The notes: a model not told the origin generated them from the letters alone. Positions 1 to 6,859 are shown, counted from the stretch's first letter. The stretch: DNA of 12,759 nucleotides from an uncultured Fibrobacter sp. (GCA_937891805.1 CALATK010000091.1:1-12759); one strand, 5' to 3'. Translations and numbers: made by a program.

Positions 1-156
1 GAGAATGCGGCGCTGCACCGGCTTGAGGCCGTCCTCGAAGTAGGGCACGGCGCGGTCGAGAATCGTATAGCTCGCGTAGTCCAGGAACCAGCCGTTGTAA
101 AGCTTTTCCAGGTGGTTTACGTTCGAAAGTCCTAAAGTTTTCTGTTCTTCATCCAT
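1..156 (-). CDS. parC: DNA topoisomerase IV subunit A, N-terminal part (runs off left edge)
   Basis: This would be the DNA cleavage and rejoining subunit of topoisomerase IV, which together with ParE separates linked daughter chromosomes in the cytoplasm. Only the first 52 residues are in the window, starting at the ATG whose complement is 154-156. The visible segment contains NGWFLDYASYTILDRAVPYF (residues 21-40) and then EDGLKPVQRRIL (41-52). This is the conserved start of the type IIA topoisomerase A subunit; the DGLKPVQRR stretch is shared by GyrA and ParC. The short N-terminus followed by a W-F-LDYASY segment resembles Bacteroidetes-type ParC. It lies 132 bp downstream of parE on the same strand, which favours ParC over GyrA. 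The catalytic tyrosine and C-terminal domain are outside the window, so GyrA is not strictly excluded. Confidence 0.85.
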   Translation of the reverse strand, partial: MDEEQKTLGLSNVNHLEKLYNGWFLDYASYTILDRAVPYFEDGLKPVQRRIL

Positions 157-288
157 AATTTAGCCTTGAGGTCGCTTCGCTTTGAGGTGTGAGGTCGCTT
201 CGCTTTGAGCTTAGATAATCGCGCCTGTGGCGCCTTACTTTGCTCAAAGGGCCGAAGGCCCGTGCTCATAGCTCGTAGCCCATACCTG
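157..288. repeat. parE-parC spacer with a 20-bp direct repeat
   Basis: The 132-bp gap between parE and parC holds no gene. It carries an exact 20-bp direct repeat, TGAGGTCGCTTCGCTTTGAG, at 167-186 and 190-209 (period 23). Next to it is a short GC palindrome, GGGCCGAAGGCCC-like, around 249-261. No terminator with a T-tract is visible in the minus direction, so parE and parC could share a transcript. The function of the repeat is unknown. Confidence 0.55.
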
Positions 289-2139
289 TTACAATTCCTC
301 TACCGCCTCGGTTCTCAGGTTTTCGACGATGTAGTCCTGGCGGGCCTGGGTGTTCTTGCCCATGTAGTATTCCAGCAACTTGCCCAGGGAGGCGTCGCTT
401 GGCATGGTGACGGTCTCCAGGTGCATGTTTTCGCCGATAAGCAACTTGAAGTCCTCGGAGTCCATTTCACCGAGACCTTTGAAGCGCGTGATTTCCAAAT
501 CCTTCTTGTTGATTTCCTTCGCGGCCTTGTCGCGTTCCTCTTCGTCGTAGCAGTAGAAGGTCTTCTTCTTGTCCTTGCGGTTGCGCACGCGGAAGAGCGG
601 CGCCTGCAATATGTAGAGGTGCTTCTCCTGCACGAGTTCCGGGAAGTACTGCAAGAAGAACGTCATCACCAGAAGGCGGATGTGCATGCCGTCTACGTCG
701 GCATCGGTCGCGATAATCACCTTGTCGTAGCGCAGGTCCTCGAGCCCGTTTTCGATGTTGAGGGCGGCCTGCAGCAGGTTCCATTCCTCGTTCTCGTACA
801 CGATCTTCTTGGAGAGGCCGTAGCTGTTCTTCGGCTTGCCGCGCAGGCTGAACACCGCCTGGGTCTTGGGGTTGCGGGCCGTGGTGATGGTACCGGAGGC
901 GGAATTACCCTCGGTAATGAATATCATGGTCTCGCTCTTGAGCGGGTTCTTGGCATCGGTGAGGTGCACGCTGCAGTCGCGGAGCTTCTTGTTGTTGAGG
1001 TTTGCCTTCTTGGCGCGCTCGTTGGCGAGCTTCTTGACGCCGGCCAGTTCCTTGCGGCGCTTTTCGTTCTGGTTGATGCGTTCCAGGAGCTTCTTGGCCG
1101 TATCCTCGTTCTTGTGGAGGTAATTGTCCAGTTCCCGGGCTACAAAGTCCACAATCCAGGTACGGAGTGCGGGGCCGTTGGGGGCCGTGGTGGTGCTGCC
1201 CAGCTTTGTCTTGGTCTGGGATTCGAAAACCGGTTCCTGGATGCGCACGGAAACGGCTCCCACGATGCAGTTGCGCACGTCGGATGCGTCGTATTCCTTC
1301 TTGAAATGGTCGCGCACGCCCTTCACCAGGCCCTCGCGGAATGCCGCCTGGTGGGTACCGCCCTGGGTGGTGTGCTGGCCGTTCACGAAGCTGAAGTAGT
1401 GCTCGCCTTCCTGGTTCGAGTGGGTGATGGCGAACTCGATATCCTTGCCCTTGCAGTGGATGACCGGGTAGCGGATGGTGTCGTCGGTACGGCTGTGGAG
1501 CAGGTCCAGGAGGCCGTTGGGGCTGTTGTAATCCTTCCCGTTCATCACCAGCGTGAGCCCGTTGTTCAGGTAGGCATAGTTCCAGATTTTCTCTTCCATG
1601 TAGGCGGGGAGGAACCGGAAGTTCTTGAACAGGTCGTTATCGGGCTCGAAGTAGATTTCGGTGCCGTTTTTCTCGGTGGTGGAGGGAATCTTGAAGTCCT
1701 TCACCAGAATGCCCTTGCTGAATTCGGCGCGCTTGACCTTGCCGTCGCGGAAACTCTGCACGATAAACTTTGTAGAGAGCGCGTTCACCGCCTTGGTACC
1801 CACGCCGTTCATGCCTACAGACTTCTGGAAGGCTTCGGAATCGTACTTGCCACCCGTATTCATCTTCGACACGCAGTCGATGACCTTCTCCAGCGGGATA
1901 CCGCGGCCGTAGTCGCGCACGCGGCAGCTGTGGTCTTCCATGTCGATTTCAATTTTTTTGCCCGCGCCCATGGCGAACTCGTCGATGGAGTTGTCGATAA
2001 CTTCCTTCGCGAGCACGTAGATGCCGTCGTCGGGGCTCTGTCCGTCGCCCAGCTTGCCGATGTACATACCGGGGCGGAGCCTGATGTGTTCGTACCAATC
2101 TAGAGTCTTGATGCTGTCCTTGTCGTACTTTACAGCCAT
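289..2139 (-). CDS. parE: DNA topoisomerase IV subunit B (ATPase subunit)
   Basis: The ATP-driven subunit of topoisomerase IV, acting with ParC to decatenate and relax DNA. The 616-residue length is normal for ParE and well below a typical 800-residue GyrB. The GHKL ATPase motifs are all present: E46 and N50 in [11 protein letters not shown]76 in DYGRGIP, and the ATP lid [12 protein letters not shown] (109-120). The transducer QTK loop is at 308-312. The TOPRIM domain has the catalytic Glu at 410 and the metal-binding TDADVD at 478-483; RFKGLGEMD (552-560) is the conserved C-terminal block. One oddity is that the TOPRIM motif reads EGNSASG, where EGDSAxG is usual. The sequence around [20 protein letters not shown] resembles Bacteroidetes-type ParE. 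The start has a GAAAGG-like purine stretch upstream. parC follows on the same strand. Confidence 0.95.
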   Translation of the reverse strand: MAVKYDKDSIKTLDWYEHIRLRPGMYIGKLGDGQSPDDGIYVLAKEVIDNSIDEFAMGAGKKIEIDMEDHSCRVRDYGRGIPLEKVIDCVSKMNTGGKYDSEAFQKSVGMNGVGTKAVNALSTKFIVQSFRDGKVKRAEFSKGILVKDFKIPSTTEKNGTEIYFEPDNDLFKNFRFLPAYMEEKIWNYAYLNNGLTLVMNGKDYNSPNGLLDLLHSRTDDTIRYPVIHCKGKDIEFAITHSNQEGEHYFSFVNGQHTTQGGTHQAAFREGLVKGVRDHFKKEYDASDVRNCIVGAVSVRIQEPVFESQTKTKLGSTTTAPNGPALRTWIVDFVARELDNYLHKNEDTAKKLLERINQNEKRRKELAGVKKLANERAKKANLNNKKLRDCSVHLTDAKNPLKSETMIFITEGNSASGTITTARNPKTQAVFSLRGKPKNSYGLSKKIVYENEEWNLLQAALNIENGLEDLRYDKVIIATDADVDGMHIRLLVMTFFLQYFPELVQEKHLYILQAPLFRVRNRKDKKKTFYCYDEEERDKAAKEINKKDLEITRFKGLGEMDSEDFKLLIGENMHLETVTMPSDASLGKLLEYYMGKNTQARQDYIVENLRTEAVEEL

Positions 2140-2185
2140 TATCTACCTTTTCAAAACTAAAAAAATGCCTTTTTTCGCCAATTTT

Positions 2186-2207
2186 AAGAAATTTCGCGAG
2201 ATTTCTT
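2186..2207 (-). promoter_or_regulatory. hairpin in the parE leader
   Basis: A perfect 7-bp inverted repeat, AAGAAAT (2186-2192) and ATTTCTT (2201-2207), has an 8-nt loop. It lies between the candidate parE promoter and the parE start, so it would sit in the 5' untranslated region. No T-tract follows it in the minus direction, so it does not look like a terminator. Any regulatory role is inference. Confidence 0.3.
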
Positions 2208-2252
2208 GCGGGAAATGCCCGGACTCGCGGCTCCGGTCCGCCCTTTGCTCCA

Positions 2253-2258
2253 AATATA
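2253..2258 (-). promoter_or_regulatory. candidate -10 element for parE
   Basis: On the minus strand this reads TATATT inside TTGCTATATTT. The identical 11-mer occurs on the plus strand upstream of the divergent thioesterase gene. A TTGACA lies upstream (complement of 2270-2275), but the spacer is only 11 bp, too short for a standard -35 box. Only the -10 is therefore proposed. A start about 7 bp downstream would give a leader of roughly 105 nt before parE. Confidence 0.4.
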
Positions 2259-2338
2259 GCAAAAATTTTTGTCAAAGGGTGACAATTTGTGCAGTATCCG
2301 TTTTCTTGCTGGTTTTTTCTAAAAAGGTGGGGTATTGC

Positions 2339-2344
2339 TATATT
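2339..2344 (+). promoter_or_regulatory. candidate -10 element for the thioesterase gene
   Basis: TATATT lies 34 bp upstream of the thioesterase ATG, within TTGCTATATTT. No good -35 hexamer is present at 16-18 bp. The ribosome binding site AGGGAGG (2368-2374) follows, 4 bp before the ATG. The call rests mainly on the same hexamer recurring in front of other genes here. Confidence 0.45.
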
Positions 2345-2378
2345 TAAATGGCCCGTTTTTTGATTTTAGGGAGGCGTT

Positions 2379-2813
2379 ATGGCTATTGCGATGGAAGAGA
2401 CGGTGAACCCCATGCAGTTCACCCAGGTGTTCAAGGTGACGCCGGAGATGATTGACGACAACCACCATTTCAACAACGTGTGGTCCGTGCAGTGGATTCA
2501 GGACATCGCCATCGCCCACTCCGAATTGGTAGGCGGCACCGCCCTCATGAGAAGCCTTGGCGCCGGCTGGATGATCCACGTGCAGCACATCGAATACAAG
2601 AACCAGGCATTCCTGGGCGACGAAATCAGGGGCACCACCTGGGTGGCGGCCTACGGCAAGGTGGCCACCATTCGAAAGTGCAAGTTCGAGCGGGTGTCCG
2701 ACGGCAAGGTGATTTTCGAATCCGAGACCCAGTGGGTGCTGGTGGACCTGAACCGCGGCCGCCCTATGGCCATTTCCGACGAGATGAAGAAGTTGTACGT
2801 AGAAGGGGCGTAG
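2379..2813 (+). CDS. acyl-CoA thioesterase-like protein (4HBT / hot-dog fold)
   Basis: A 144-residue protein that fits the single-domain 4-hydroxybenzoyl-CoA thioesterase family, which hydrolyses acyl-CoA or acyl-ACP thioesters in the cytoplasm. The family's active-site block appears as MIDDNHHFNNVWSVQWIQD (24-42), matching the usual pattern of an acidic residue, then H, then NN, then W. The His at position 30 sits where Gly-His is common in better-studied members. A central IHVQHIEYKNQAFLGDEI segment (66-83) and the following strands match the hot-dog beta sheet. The protein ends in a short helix (SDEMKKLY). The start is supported by AGGGAGG 4 bp upstream; an in-frame ATG at residue 5 is less well placed. 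It is monocistronic and divergent from parE. The substrate cannot be read from sequence; roles in fatty-acid or side-product hydrolysis are both possible. Confidence 0.8.
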   Translation: MAIAMEETVNPMQFTQVFKVTPEMIDDNHHFNNVWSVQWIQDIAIAHSELVGGTALMRSLGAGWMIHVQHIEYKNQAFLGDEIRGTTWVAAYGKVATIRKCKFERVSDGKVIFESETQWVLVDLNRGRPMAISDEMKKLYVEGA

Positions 2814-2961
2814 GGGGAAGCCTCCCCCTCGGCAAAGCCTGTAGTCTTTGCCTACCCCCTCTCCTAGGGGCTGTACCCCTAACACCCCATAAGGCGAGCG
2901 TAAAACCAATCGTGCCTGCATGAAATGGTTTTACCGAGCCGCAAGGGTTTCTGTAAAACCC
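2812..2961. repeat. cluster of inverted repeats after the thioesterase gene
   Basis: Four consecutive hairpins occur within 150 bp. AGGGGG (2812-2817) pairs with CCCCCT (2824-2829) and overlaps the thioesterase stop codon. GGCAAAG (2831-2837) pairs with CTTTGCC (2846-2852). GTAAAACC (2900-2907) pairs with GGTTTTAC (2927-2934). GGGTTT (2945-2950) pairs with AAACCC (2956-2961). All arms are perfect. None is followed by a T-run, so factor-independent termination is not evident. The first hairpin could protect the mRNA 3' end. No gene is seen in 2814-3143. Confidence 0.55.
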
Positions 2962-2979
2962 CGTAAGGCACACGTCAAC

Positions 2980-3007
2980 GTCATGGCGGGTTTGTCCCGG
3001 CATCACC
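2980..3007 (+). repeat. GTCAT...ATC palindromic repeat, copy 1
   Basis: GTCAT, then a stem ATGGCGGG (2983-2990) facing CCCGGCAT (2996-3003) with one G-G mismatch and loop TTTGT, ending ATCACC. It shares the GTCAT / GC-rich stem / ATCnCC layout with copies near 4081, 4175 and 12208. It lies in the gene-free region upstream of the AT-rich promoter of the TIGR02147 gene. Confidence 0.5.
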
Positions 3008-3107
3008 TTTTTATTTGGGAATTCTTTAAATTGTATTGTCTTTTTTCTGAATTTTTGTTCAAAAAAAGAAATTTATAAAAAAATTGGCATTTTTGTATTG
3101 TCAAATA

Positions 3108-3136
3108 TTGCATTTCATTAAAAAATAACATATATT
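3108..3136 (+). promoter_or_regulatory. promoter of the TIGR02147 gene (possibly leaderless)
   Basis: TTGCAT (3108-3113) and TATATT (3131-3136) are separated by exactly 17 bp, the standard sigma-70 arrangement, in a strongly AT-rich tract (about 3010-3140). Only 7 bp lie between the TATATT and the ATG at 3144. A transcript starting at the usual distance would therefore begin at or within a base or two of the ATG. There is no Shine-Dalgarno sequence in CCCTAGT before the ATG, consistent with a leaderless mRNA. Confidence 0.6.
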
Positions 3137-3143
3137 CCCTAGT

Positions 3144-4154
3144 ATGCGGCCCATCACCGAATACCAGGACTATCGCGCCTACATCGCTGACTATTACGCC
3201 TACAAGAAGCGTACTTCGGCCTTTACCTGGCGCGAATTCGCGAAACTTGCCGGCTTCGGTTCTCCCGTGTACCTGAAACAGGTGGCCGAGGGCAAGTTCA
3301 ACCTGAGTGAATCTGCCGTTGCCCGCGTGGCCGCCGCCATGAACCTTGTGGGTTACGAGGTGGATTACTTTGGCGCCATGGTCGCCTACGCCCACGCAAA
3401 GACCGAGTCCGCCCGTCACGAGAACTTCGCAAAAATGGTGGCCATCGCCGAAGAGAACAAGGTGGAGGTGGTGGGGGCGGAGTCCTTCAAGTTCTTCGAC
3501 TCCTACAAGAACGTGTTGCTGCGGGAACTGGCGCCAGCCATGCCACACGCCCGCCCCATGGACATGGCCAAGGCCTGTAGGCCGGAACTCTCTGCCACCG
3601 AAGTTTCCGACGCCCTCAAGTTCCTGGTGAAAAACGGTTTATTGACGAGAGACAAGAACGGCAATTACAGGCAATGTTCCAAGTCTGTGAAGATGGATAA
3701 TTCTACGGCGAAGTCCCTGGCCGCCACGGAACTCCAGCGCCAGATGGGTGAACTTGCCCTTGCCGCCCTGGACTACCCGAAGGCGGAAAGGGATATGACG
3801 GGCCTTACTCTCGGAATGTCCGAAAGGTGCTACGCCGAGGTCGTCAGGGAACTTGCAGAATGCCGCCGCCGGATTGTAGCGTTGGTACAAAGCGATTCCG
3901 TAGTCGAAAAAGTGTACCGCCTGAACATGCAGCTGTTTCCCATGACGGAAAGGTTAGACAAAAAAAGTGTAAAGGTTGCTGCCGGTGTTGTGCAAAGTCG
4001 AAACAAGCAAAGCCGAAGTGACCTGTCCGAAAGAATGTCATCTTCGTGGCCTTCTTCGTCATCCCCGCGACCTTCTTCGTCATCCCCGCGCAGGCGGGGA
4101 TCTTTGAACAGTTTAAACAAAAAACACCCTTCTTCTAAAAGGAGGAAAAAATGA
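3144..4154 (+). CDS. TIGR02147 family protein with an abnormal C-terminal extension
   Basis: A member of the Fibrobacter paralogous family TIGR02147; no biochemical function is established, and a DNA-binding regulatory role is often suspected. The N-terminus (PITEYQDYRAYIADYY, 3-18) and the helix-turn-helix-like stretch TWREFAKLAGFGSPVYLKQV (28-47) are typical. The conserved core runs through RELAPAMPHA (127-136) and TGLTLGMSERCY (219-230) to VYRLNMQLFPMTER (257-270). Family members normally end close to this last motif, at about 270-280 residues. Here 66 more residues follow, Ser/Pro/Arg/Lys-rich and encoded by intergenic-type repeats. An A7 run at 3960-3966 precedes an out-of-frame TAA at 3970-3972. 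Removing one A would end the protein as LDKKV at 275 residues, so the tail probably reflects a one-base insertion or slippage. The stop overlaps the lipoprotein start by ATGA. No ribosome binding site is visible; see the promoter entry. Confidence 0.85.
   Translation: MRPITEYQDYRAYIADYYAYKKRTSAFTWREFAKLAGFGSPVYLKQVAEGKFNLSESAVARVAAAMNLVGYEVDYFGAMVAYAHAKTESARHENFAKMVAIAEENKVEVVGAESFKFFDSYKNVLLRELAPAMPHARPMDMAKACRPELSATEVSDALKFLVKNGLLTRDKNGNYRQCSKSVKMDNSTAKSLAATELQRQMGELALAALDYPKAERDMTGLTLGMSERCYAEVVRELAECRRRIVALVQSDSVVEKVYRLNMQLFPMTERLDKKSVKVAAGVVQSRNKQSRSDLSERMSSSWPSSSSPRPSSSSPRRRGSLNSLNKKHPSSKRRKK
4050..4102 (+). repeat. tandem 21-bp repeat ending in a GTCAT...ATC palindrome, copy 2
   Basis: CCTTCTTCGTCATCCCCGCG occurs twice, at 4050-4069 and 4071-4090 (period 21). 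The second copy continues into a perfect 8-bp hairpin, ATCCCCGC (4082-4089) with GCGGGGAT (4094-4101), loop GCAG. As the frame now stands, the period of seven codons encodes a repeated PSSSSPR in the tail of the TIGR02147 protein. A degenerate third start, GTCATCTTCGTGG, precedes it at about 4037. The form is typical of a dispersed intergenic repeat rather than of protein-coding DNA. Confidence 0.7.
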
Positions 4155-6796
4155 ACTATAAGGATAACAATGTTGTCATTCCCGGCTTGAAGAGCCTGCC
4201 CCGGACTAGTTCCGGGGGGAATCTCCTGTCAATTTGGAAGGTCCTGCCCCTTGCTGCAGTGGTCGTTCTTCTCGCCGCCTGTGGCGACGACCCTAAGGTT
4301 GGCGGCACCGAAGAAGACGCCGGCATTATCGCCATCGAAAACAAGACCGTATCTGGAGTTTCCCAGAAGGGGCCTTTCGTAAAGGGATCCGCAGTAAAGC
4401 TCTACGAGATGGACGGCGAGAGTCTTGTTTCCACAGGCAAAAGTTTCCCAGGAAAGATTGCTAGTGATGATGGCAAGTTTACTGTACCCAGCGTATCACT
4501 TGTAAGCCAGTACGCCCTTTTAGAAGCGAATGGTTATTTTCGTAACGAAATTACGGGAGGCAAGTCCAACGGGACAATCACCTTGAATGCCCTTACGGAT
4601 CTCAGTGACCGCGAAAAGGTGAACATCAACCTGCTCACCCACTTGGAATACGAAAGGGCCCTCTACCTGGTAGGGACTGGGGTCGGAGTCTCTGATGCCA
4701 AGAAGCAGGCCGAATCGGAAATTCTGAAAGCCTTCGGAATCGAAGGCAACTTTGAAAATTCCGAAGACCTAGACATCTTCAGCAGCGGCGATGAAAACGC
4801 CGCTCTCCTCGCCTTCAGTGTGCTTATGCTTCGCGACCTTAGCGAAGCCGATTTGACGGAACTCTTGACCAAGTTTGCTACCGACATCGAGCAGGACGGA
4901 ACCTGGGACGACGAGGCAACAAAGACCGTCATTGCCGACTGGGCATCAGCCAAAAGTTTAGAAGGCGGGCTCGCCACCATCCGCAACAATATTGCCAGTT
5001 GGGGCCTTTCCAACGGAGTGCCCGACTTTGAAAAGTACGTGAATAACTTCTGGTGGCAGAACTACAAGTTGGGCGTCTGCAATTCTGATCGCGAGGGTGA
5101 AAACAAAAAGAATAGTAATGTTTTGAGTAAAAATAAGGATGAACTATTTACTTGCGTTGATGGAACTTGGATTGTGCCATCCGTTTACATAAGCGACACG
5201 TATAACTGGGCTTCTGGCAACGATGGTGAATCCCGTTACGGAGAATTATTCCAGTCACATGGAAGCATTTTTTGGACAAATAACGAAAATGCTCTTGCTT
5301 CTCTTAATTATGGTTGTTATTTTGCCGAGAGTGATTCCTGCGGAAAATTTTGTTATGTCTACGAAAACAATGACTGGCGGAAAGGAAACTATTATGATTG
5401 TAGCCTGGGCTTGGGAGGATGTACATCTGCTAGACAGAATACCATTGGGCAGGGAAAAAACAAAAAATGGTATATCTGTGATAGCGGGAAATGGCGCGAT
5501 GCAAAGGATATTGAAAAAGATACCGCTACTTGGGGTGCCGGAAAATTTAATGGTGAAGTGCGTGTAGGGCAAACGAATGCGACCATTTACTATATCTTTG
5601 AAACAACCCATAATGTTTGGCGCAATGCAACTGTGCAGGAATATGATACGTACGATTATGTAAATAACTCAGATTGGGCTAATGGTGTAGATGGAGAACT
5701 CAGGAAAGGCTCTGTAACGGATGCAGTTTATGTATTTGATGCGACTGCATGGCGTGTTGCTGGTGATATTGAAAAAATGCTAGGTGGATGCGTGACGGCT
5801 ATACAGGATTCTGTAGGCAAAGTCAACAACTCATATTATATTTGCAAACTGAATGCTTGGGTAAAAGCGGCTACTATTGAATACGATACGTATCATTGGA
5901 TTGCAGGACGAGATGGAGAAATCAAAAGTGGCAATGTGACCAAAACCGAGAAATACAAGTATGATGAAAAAGTGGGCTTGTGGAATTATGCAGATGATAT
6001 CGATGCTTTATTGAATAACGGTTGCACAAAAAAAAGAGAAGGTGCAACTGATACGGATGGGAACGAGAATAGGTACTACTGCACTGCAAACGGCTGGGTA
6101 AGTTTGATGGATTGGAGCTGGGATGTGCCGAAAGAAGTTCGCTTCAACACGACAATAACCTATGGATTCATAACGGAAACTGCAGAACGAGGAGGGCAGA
6201 CATATAGGACAGTGACTATCGGCGTGGGCGATGGCATACAGACTTGGATGGCAGAAAACTTGAATTACTACGATGCAACTCTTGATGGCCGCAGTTGGTG
6301 CTATGGAGCCGAGAATAGTGCTACAACGTCCAATTGTGCCGTGACAGGCCGCCTTTATACTTGGGTTGCGGCCGTGGGCAAGACAGAGGAGGAATGCGGT
6401 GACGGTAAGAATTGTAATTTAGGCGAAGGGATAATACAGGGAATTTGTCCCAATGGCTGGCACCTGCCATCTTATGCCGAATGGAATACTCTACTCACAA
6501 ATGTAGGAGGTCCGAACAACATTGCAAAGGCTCTCAAATCGCAGACGGGATGGCACAACGGTGGTAACGGTACGGATGCTTTTGGATTCTCAGCGCTCCC
6601 TGCTGGCTACAGAGACAACGGTGGAAACTTTCACGACGACGGCAACGATGCAAACTTCTGGAGTTCTACAAAGTGGAGTAACGACAACGCCTATAGTATG
6701 AACCTGCTCTACGACGGCAATGACGCCTATTTGGGCGACGCCTTCAATTACTTCGGGTTCTCCATTCGTTGCGTCAAAGATGATTACACTCTTTAA
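4151..6796 (+). CDS. FISUMP-domain surface lipoprotein
   Basis: An 881-residue predicted lipoprotein. The start is fixed by GGAGG (4141-4145), 5 bp before the ATG. The signal peptide has an unusually long n-region (1-30), then the core VLPLAAVVVLLAAC, with lipobox LAAC and lipidated Cys44. Residues 65-165 form a beta-rich domain (VSGVSQKGPFVKGSAVKLYE) seen at the N-terminus of related Fibrobacter lipoproteins; 166-300 look helical. Residues 335-655 are degenerate modules with C-x-x-x-x-W, I..DT..W..G.DGE and GC(T/V) motifs. The FISUMP domain (about 668-877) has QTWMAENLNY, ICPNGWHLPSYAEW, DAFGFSALPAGYRD, FWSST and a final FSIRC. Its six cysteines (717, 729, 749, 755, 766, 874) suit disulfides in an exported protein. 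FISUMP function is unknown; a cell-surface or fibre-binding role is only inference. The gene overlaps the upstream TIGR02147 gene by 4 bp. Confidence 0.9.
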   Translation: MNYKDNNVVIPGLKSLPRTSSGGNLLSIWKVLPLAAVVVLLAACGDDPKVGGTEEDAGIIAIENKTVSGVSQKGPFVKGSAVKLYEMDGESLVSTGKSFPGKIASDDGKFTVPSVSLVSQYALLEANGYFRNEITGGKSNGTITLNALTDLSDREKVNINLLTHLEYERALYLVGTGVGVSDAKKQAESEILKAFGIEGNFENSEDLDIFSSGDENAALLAFSVLMLRDLSEADLTELLTKFATDIEQDGTWDDEATKTVIADWASAKSLEGGLATIRNNIASWGLSNGVPDFEKYVNNFWWQNYKLGVCNSDREGENKKNSNVLSKNKDELFTCVDGTWIVPSVYISDTYNWASGNDGESRYGELFQSHGSIFWTNNENALASLNYGCYFAESDSCGKFCYVYENNDWRKGNYYDCSLGLGGCTSARQNTIGQGKNKKWYICDSGKWRDAKDIEKDTATWGAGKFNGEVRVGQTNATIYYIFETTHNVWRNATVQEYDTYDYVNNSDWANGVDGELRKGSVTDAVYVFDATAWRVAGDIEKMLGGCVTAIQDSVGKVNNSYYICKLNAWVKAATIEYDTYHWIAGRDGEIKSGNVTKTEKYKYDEKVGLWNYADDIDALLNNGCTKKREGATDTDGNENRYYCTANGWVSLMDWSWDVPKEVRFNTTITYGFITETAERGGQTYRTVTIGVGDGIQTWMAENLNYYDATLDGRSWCYGAENSATTSNCAVTGRLYTWVAAVGKTEEECGDGKNCNLGEGIIQGICPNGWHLPSYAEWNTLLTNVGGPNNIAKALKSQTGWHNGGNGTDAFGFSALPAGYRDNGGNFHDDGNDANFWSSTKWSNDNAYSMNLLYDGNDAYLGDAFNYFGFSIRCVKDDYTL
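4175..4226 (+). repeat. GTCAT...ATCTCC palindromic repeat inside the lipoprotein gene, copy 3
   Basis: GTCAT (4175-4179) through ATCTCC (4221-4226). Outer arms ATTCCC (4178-4183) and GGGAAT (4217-4222) enclose two inner hairpins: GGCT/AGCC (4184-4187, 4193-4196) and CCCCGGA/TCCGGGG (4199-4205, 4211-4217). The inner and outer stems compete for G4217. This looks like an intergenic repeat element, yet it is translated as residues 9-26 of the lipoprotein, between the start codon and the hydrophobic core of the signal peptide. Confidence 0.6.
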
Positions 6797-6831
6797 ATAG
6801 GGACGTTGACAACAACATTTTTTTAGTTCGT

Positions 6832-6846
6832 GAAAGGTTTTCTTTC
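6832..6846. terminator. weak hairpin between convergent genes
   Basis: GAAAG (6832-6836) and CTTTC (6842-6846) flank GTTTT in the 63-bp gap between the FISUMP lipoprotein and the convergent membrane protein gene. A run of seven or more T's lies just before it (about 6818-6824). The stem is short and AT-rich, so termination here is only a weak possibility; no stronger terminator is visible in the gap. Confidence 0.2.
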
Positions 6847-6859
6847 CTCTACAAATTCA

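Noticed and set aside
205..2103. Long plus-strand open frame (632 codons) opposite parE
   Set aside because: It is the complement of a gene with complete ATPase and TOPRIM motifs. Its translation is a Val/Leu/His-rich composition typical of antisense frames in GC-rich genes.
2319..2921. Minus-strand frame opposite the thioesterase
   Set aside because: It spans a promoter and hairpin cluster and lacks family features; the thioesterase motifs are on the plus strand.
3827..4021. Alternate-frame continuation giving a Cys/Lys-rich end (KCKGCCRCCAKSKQAKPK) for the TIGR02147 protein
   Set aside because: Reaching it needs a different frame change, and the result does not resemble the family's C-terminus. 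The one-A deletion giving an immediate stop is simpler.
4050..4102. CRISPR array from the repeated CCTTCTTCGTCATCCCCGCG
   Set aside because: There are only two full copies with a 1-bp separation, no spacers, and no cas genes in the window.
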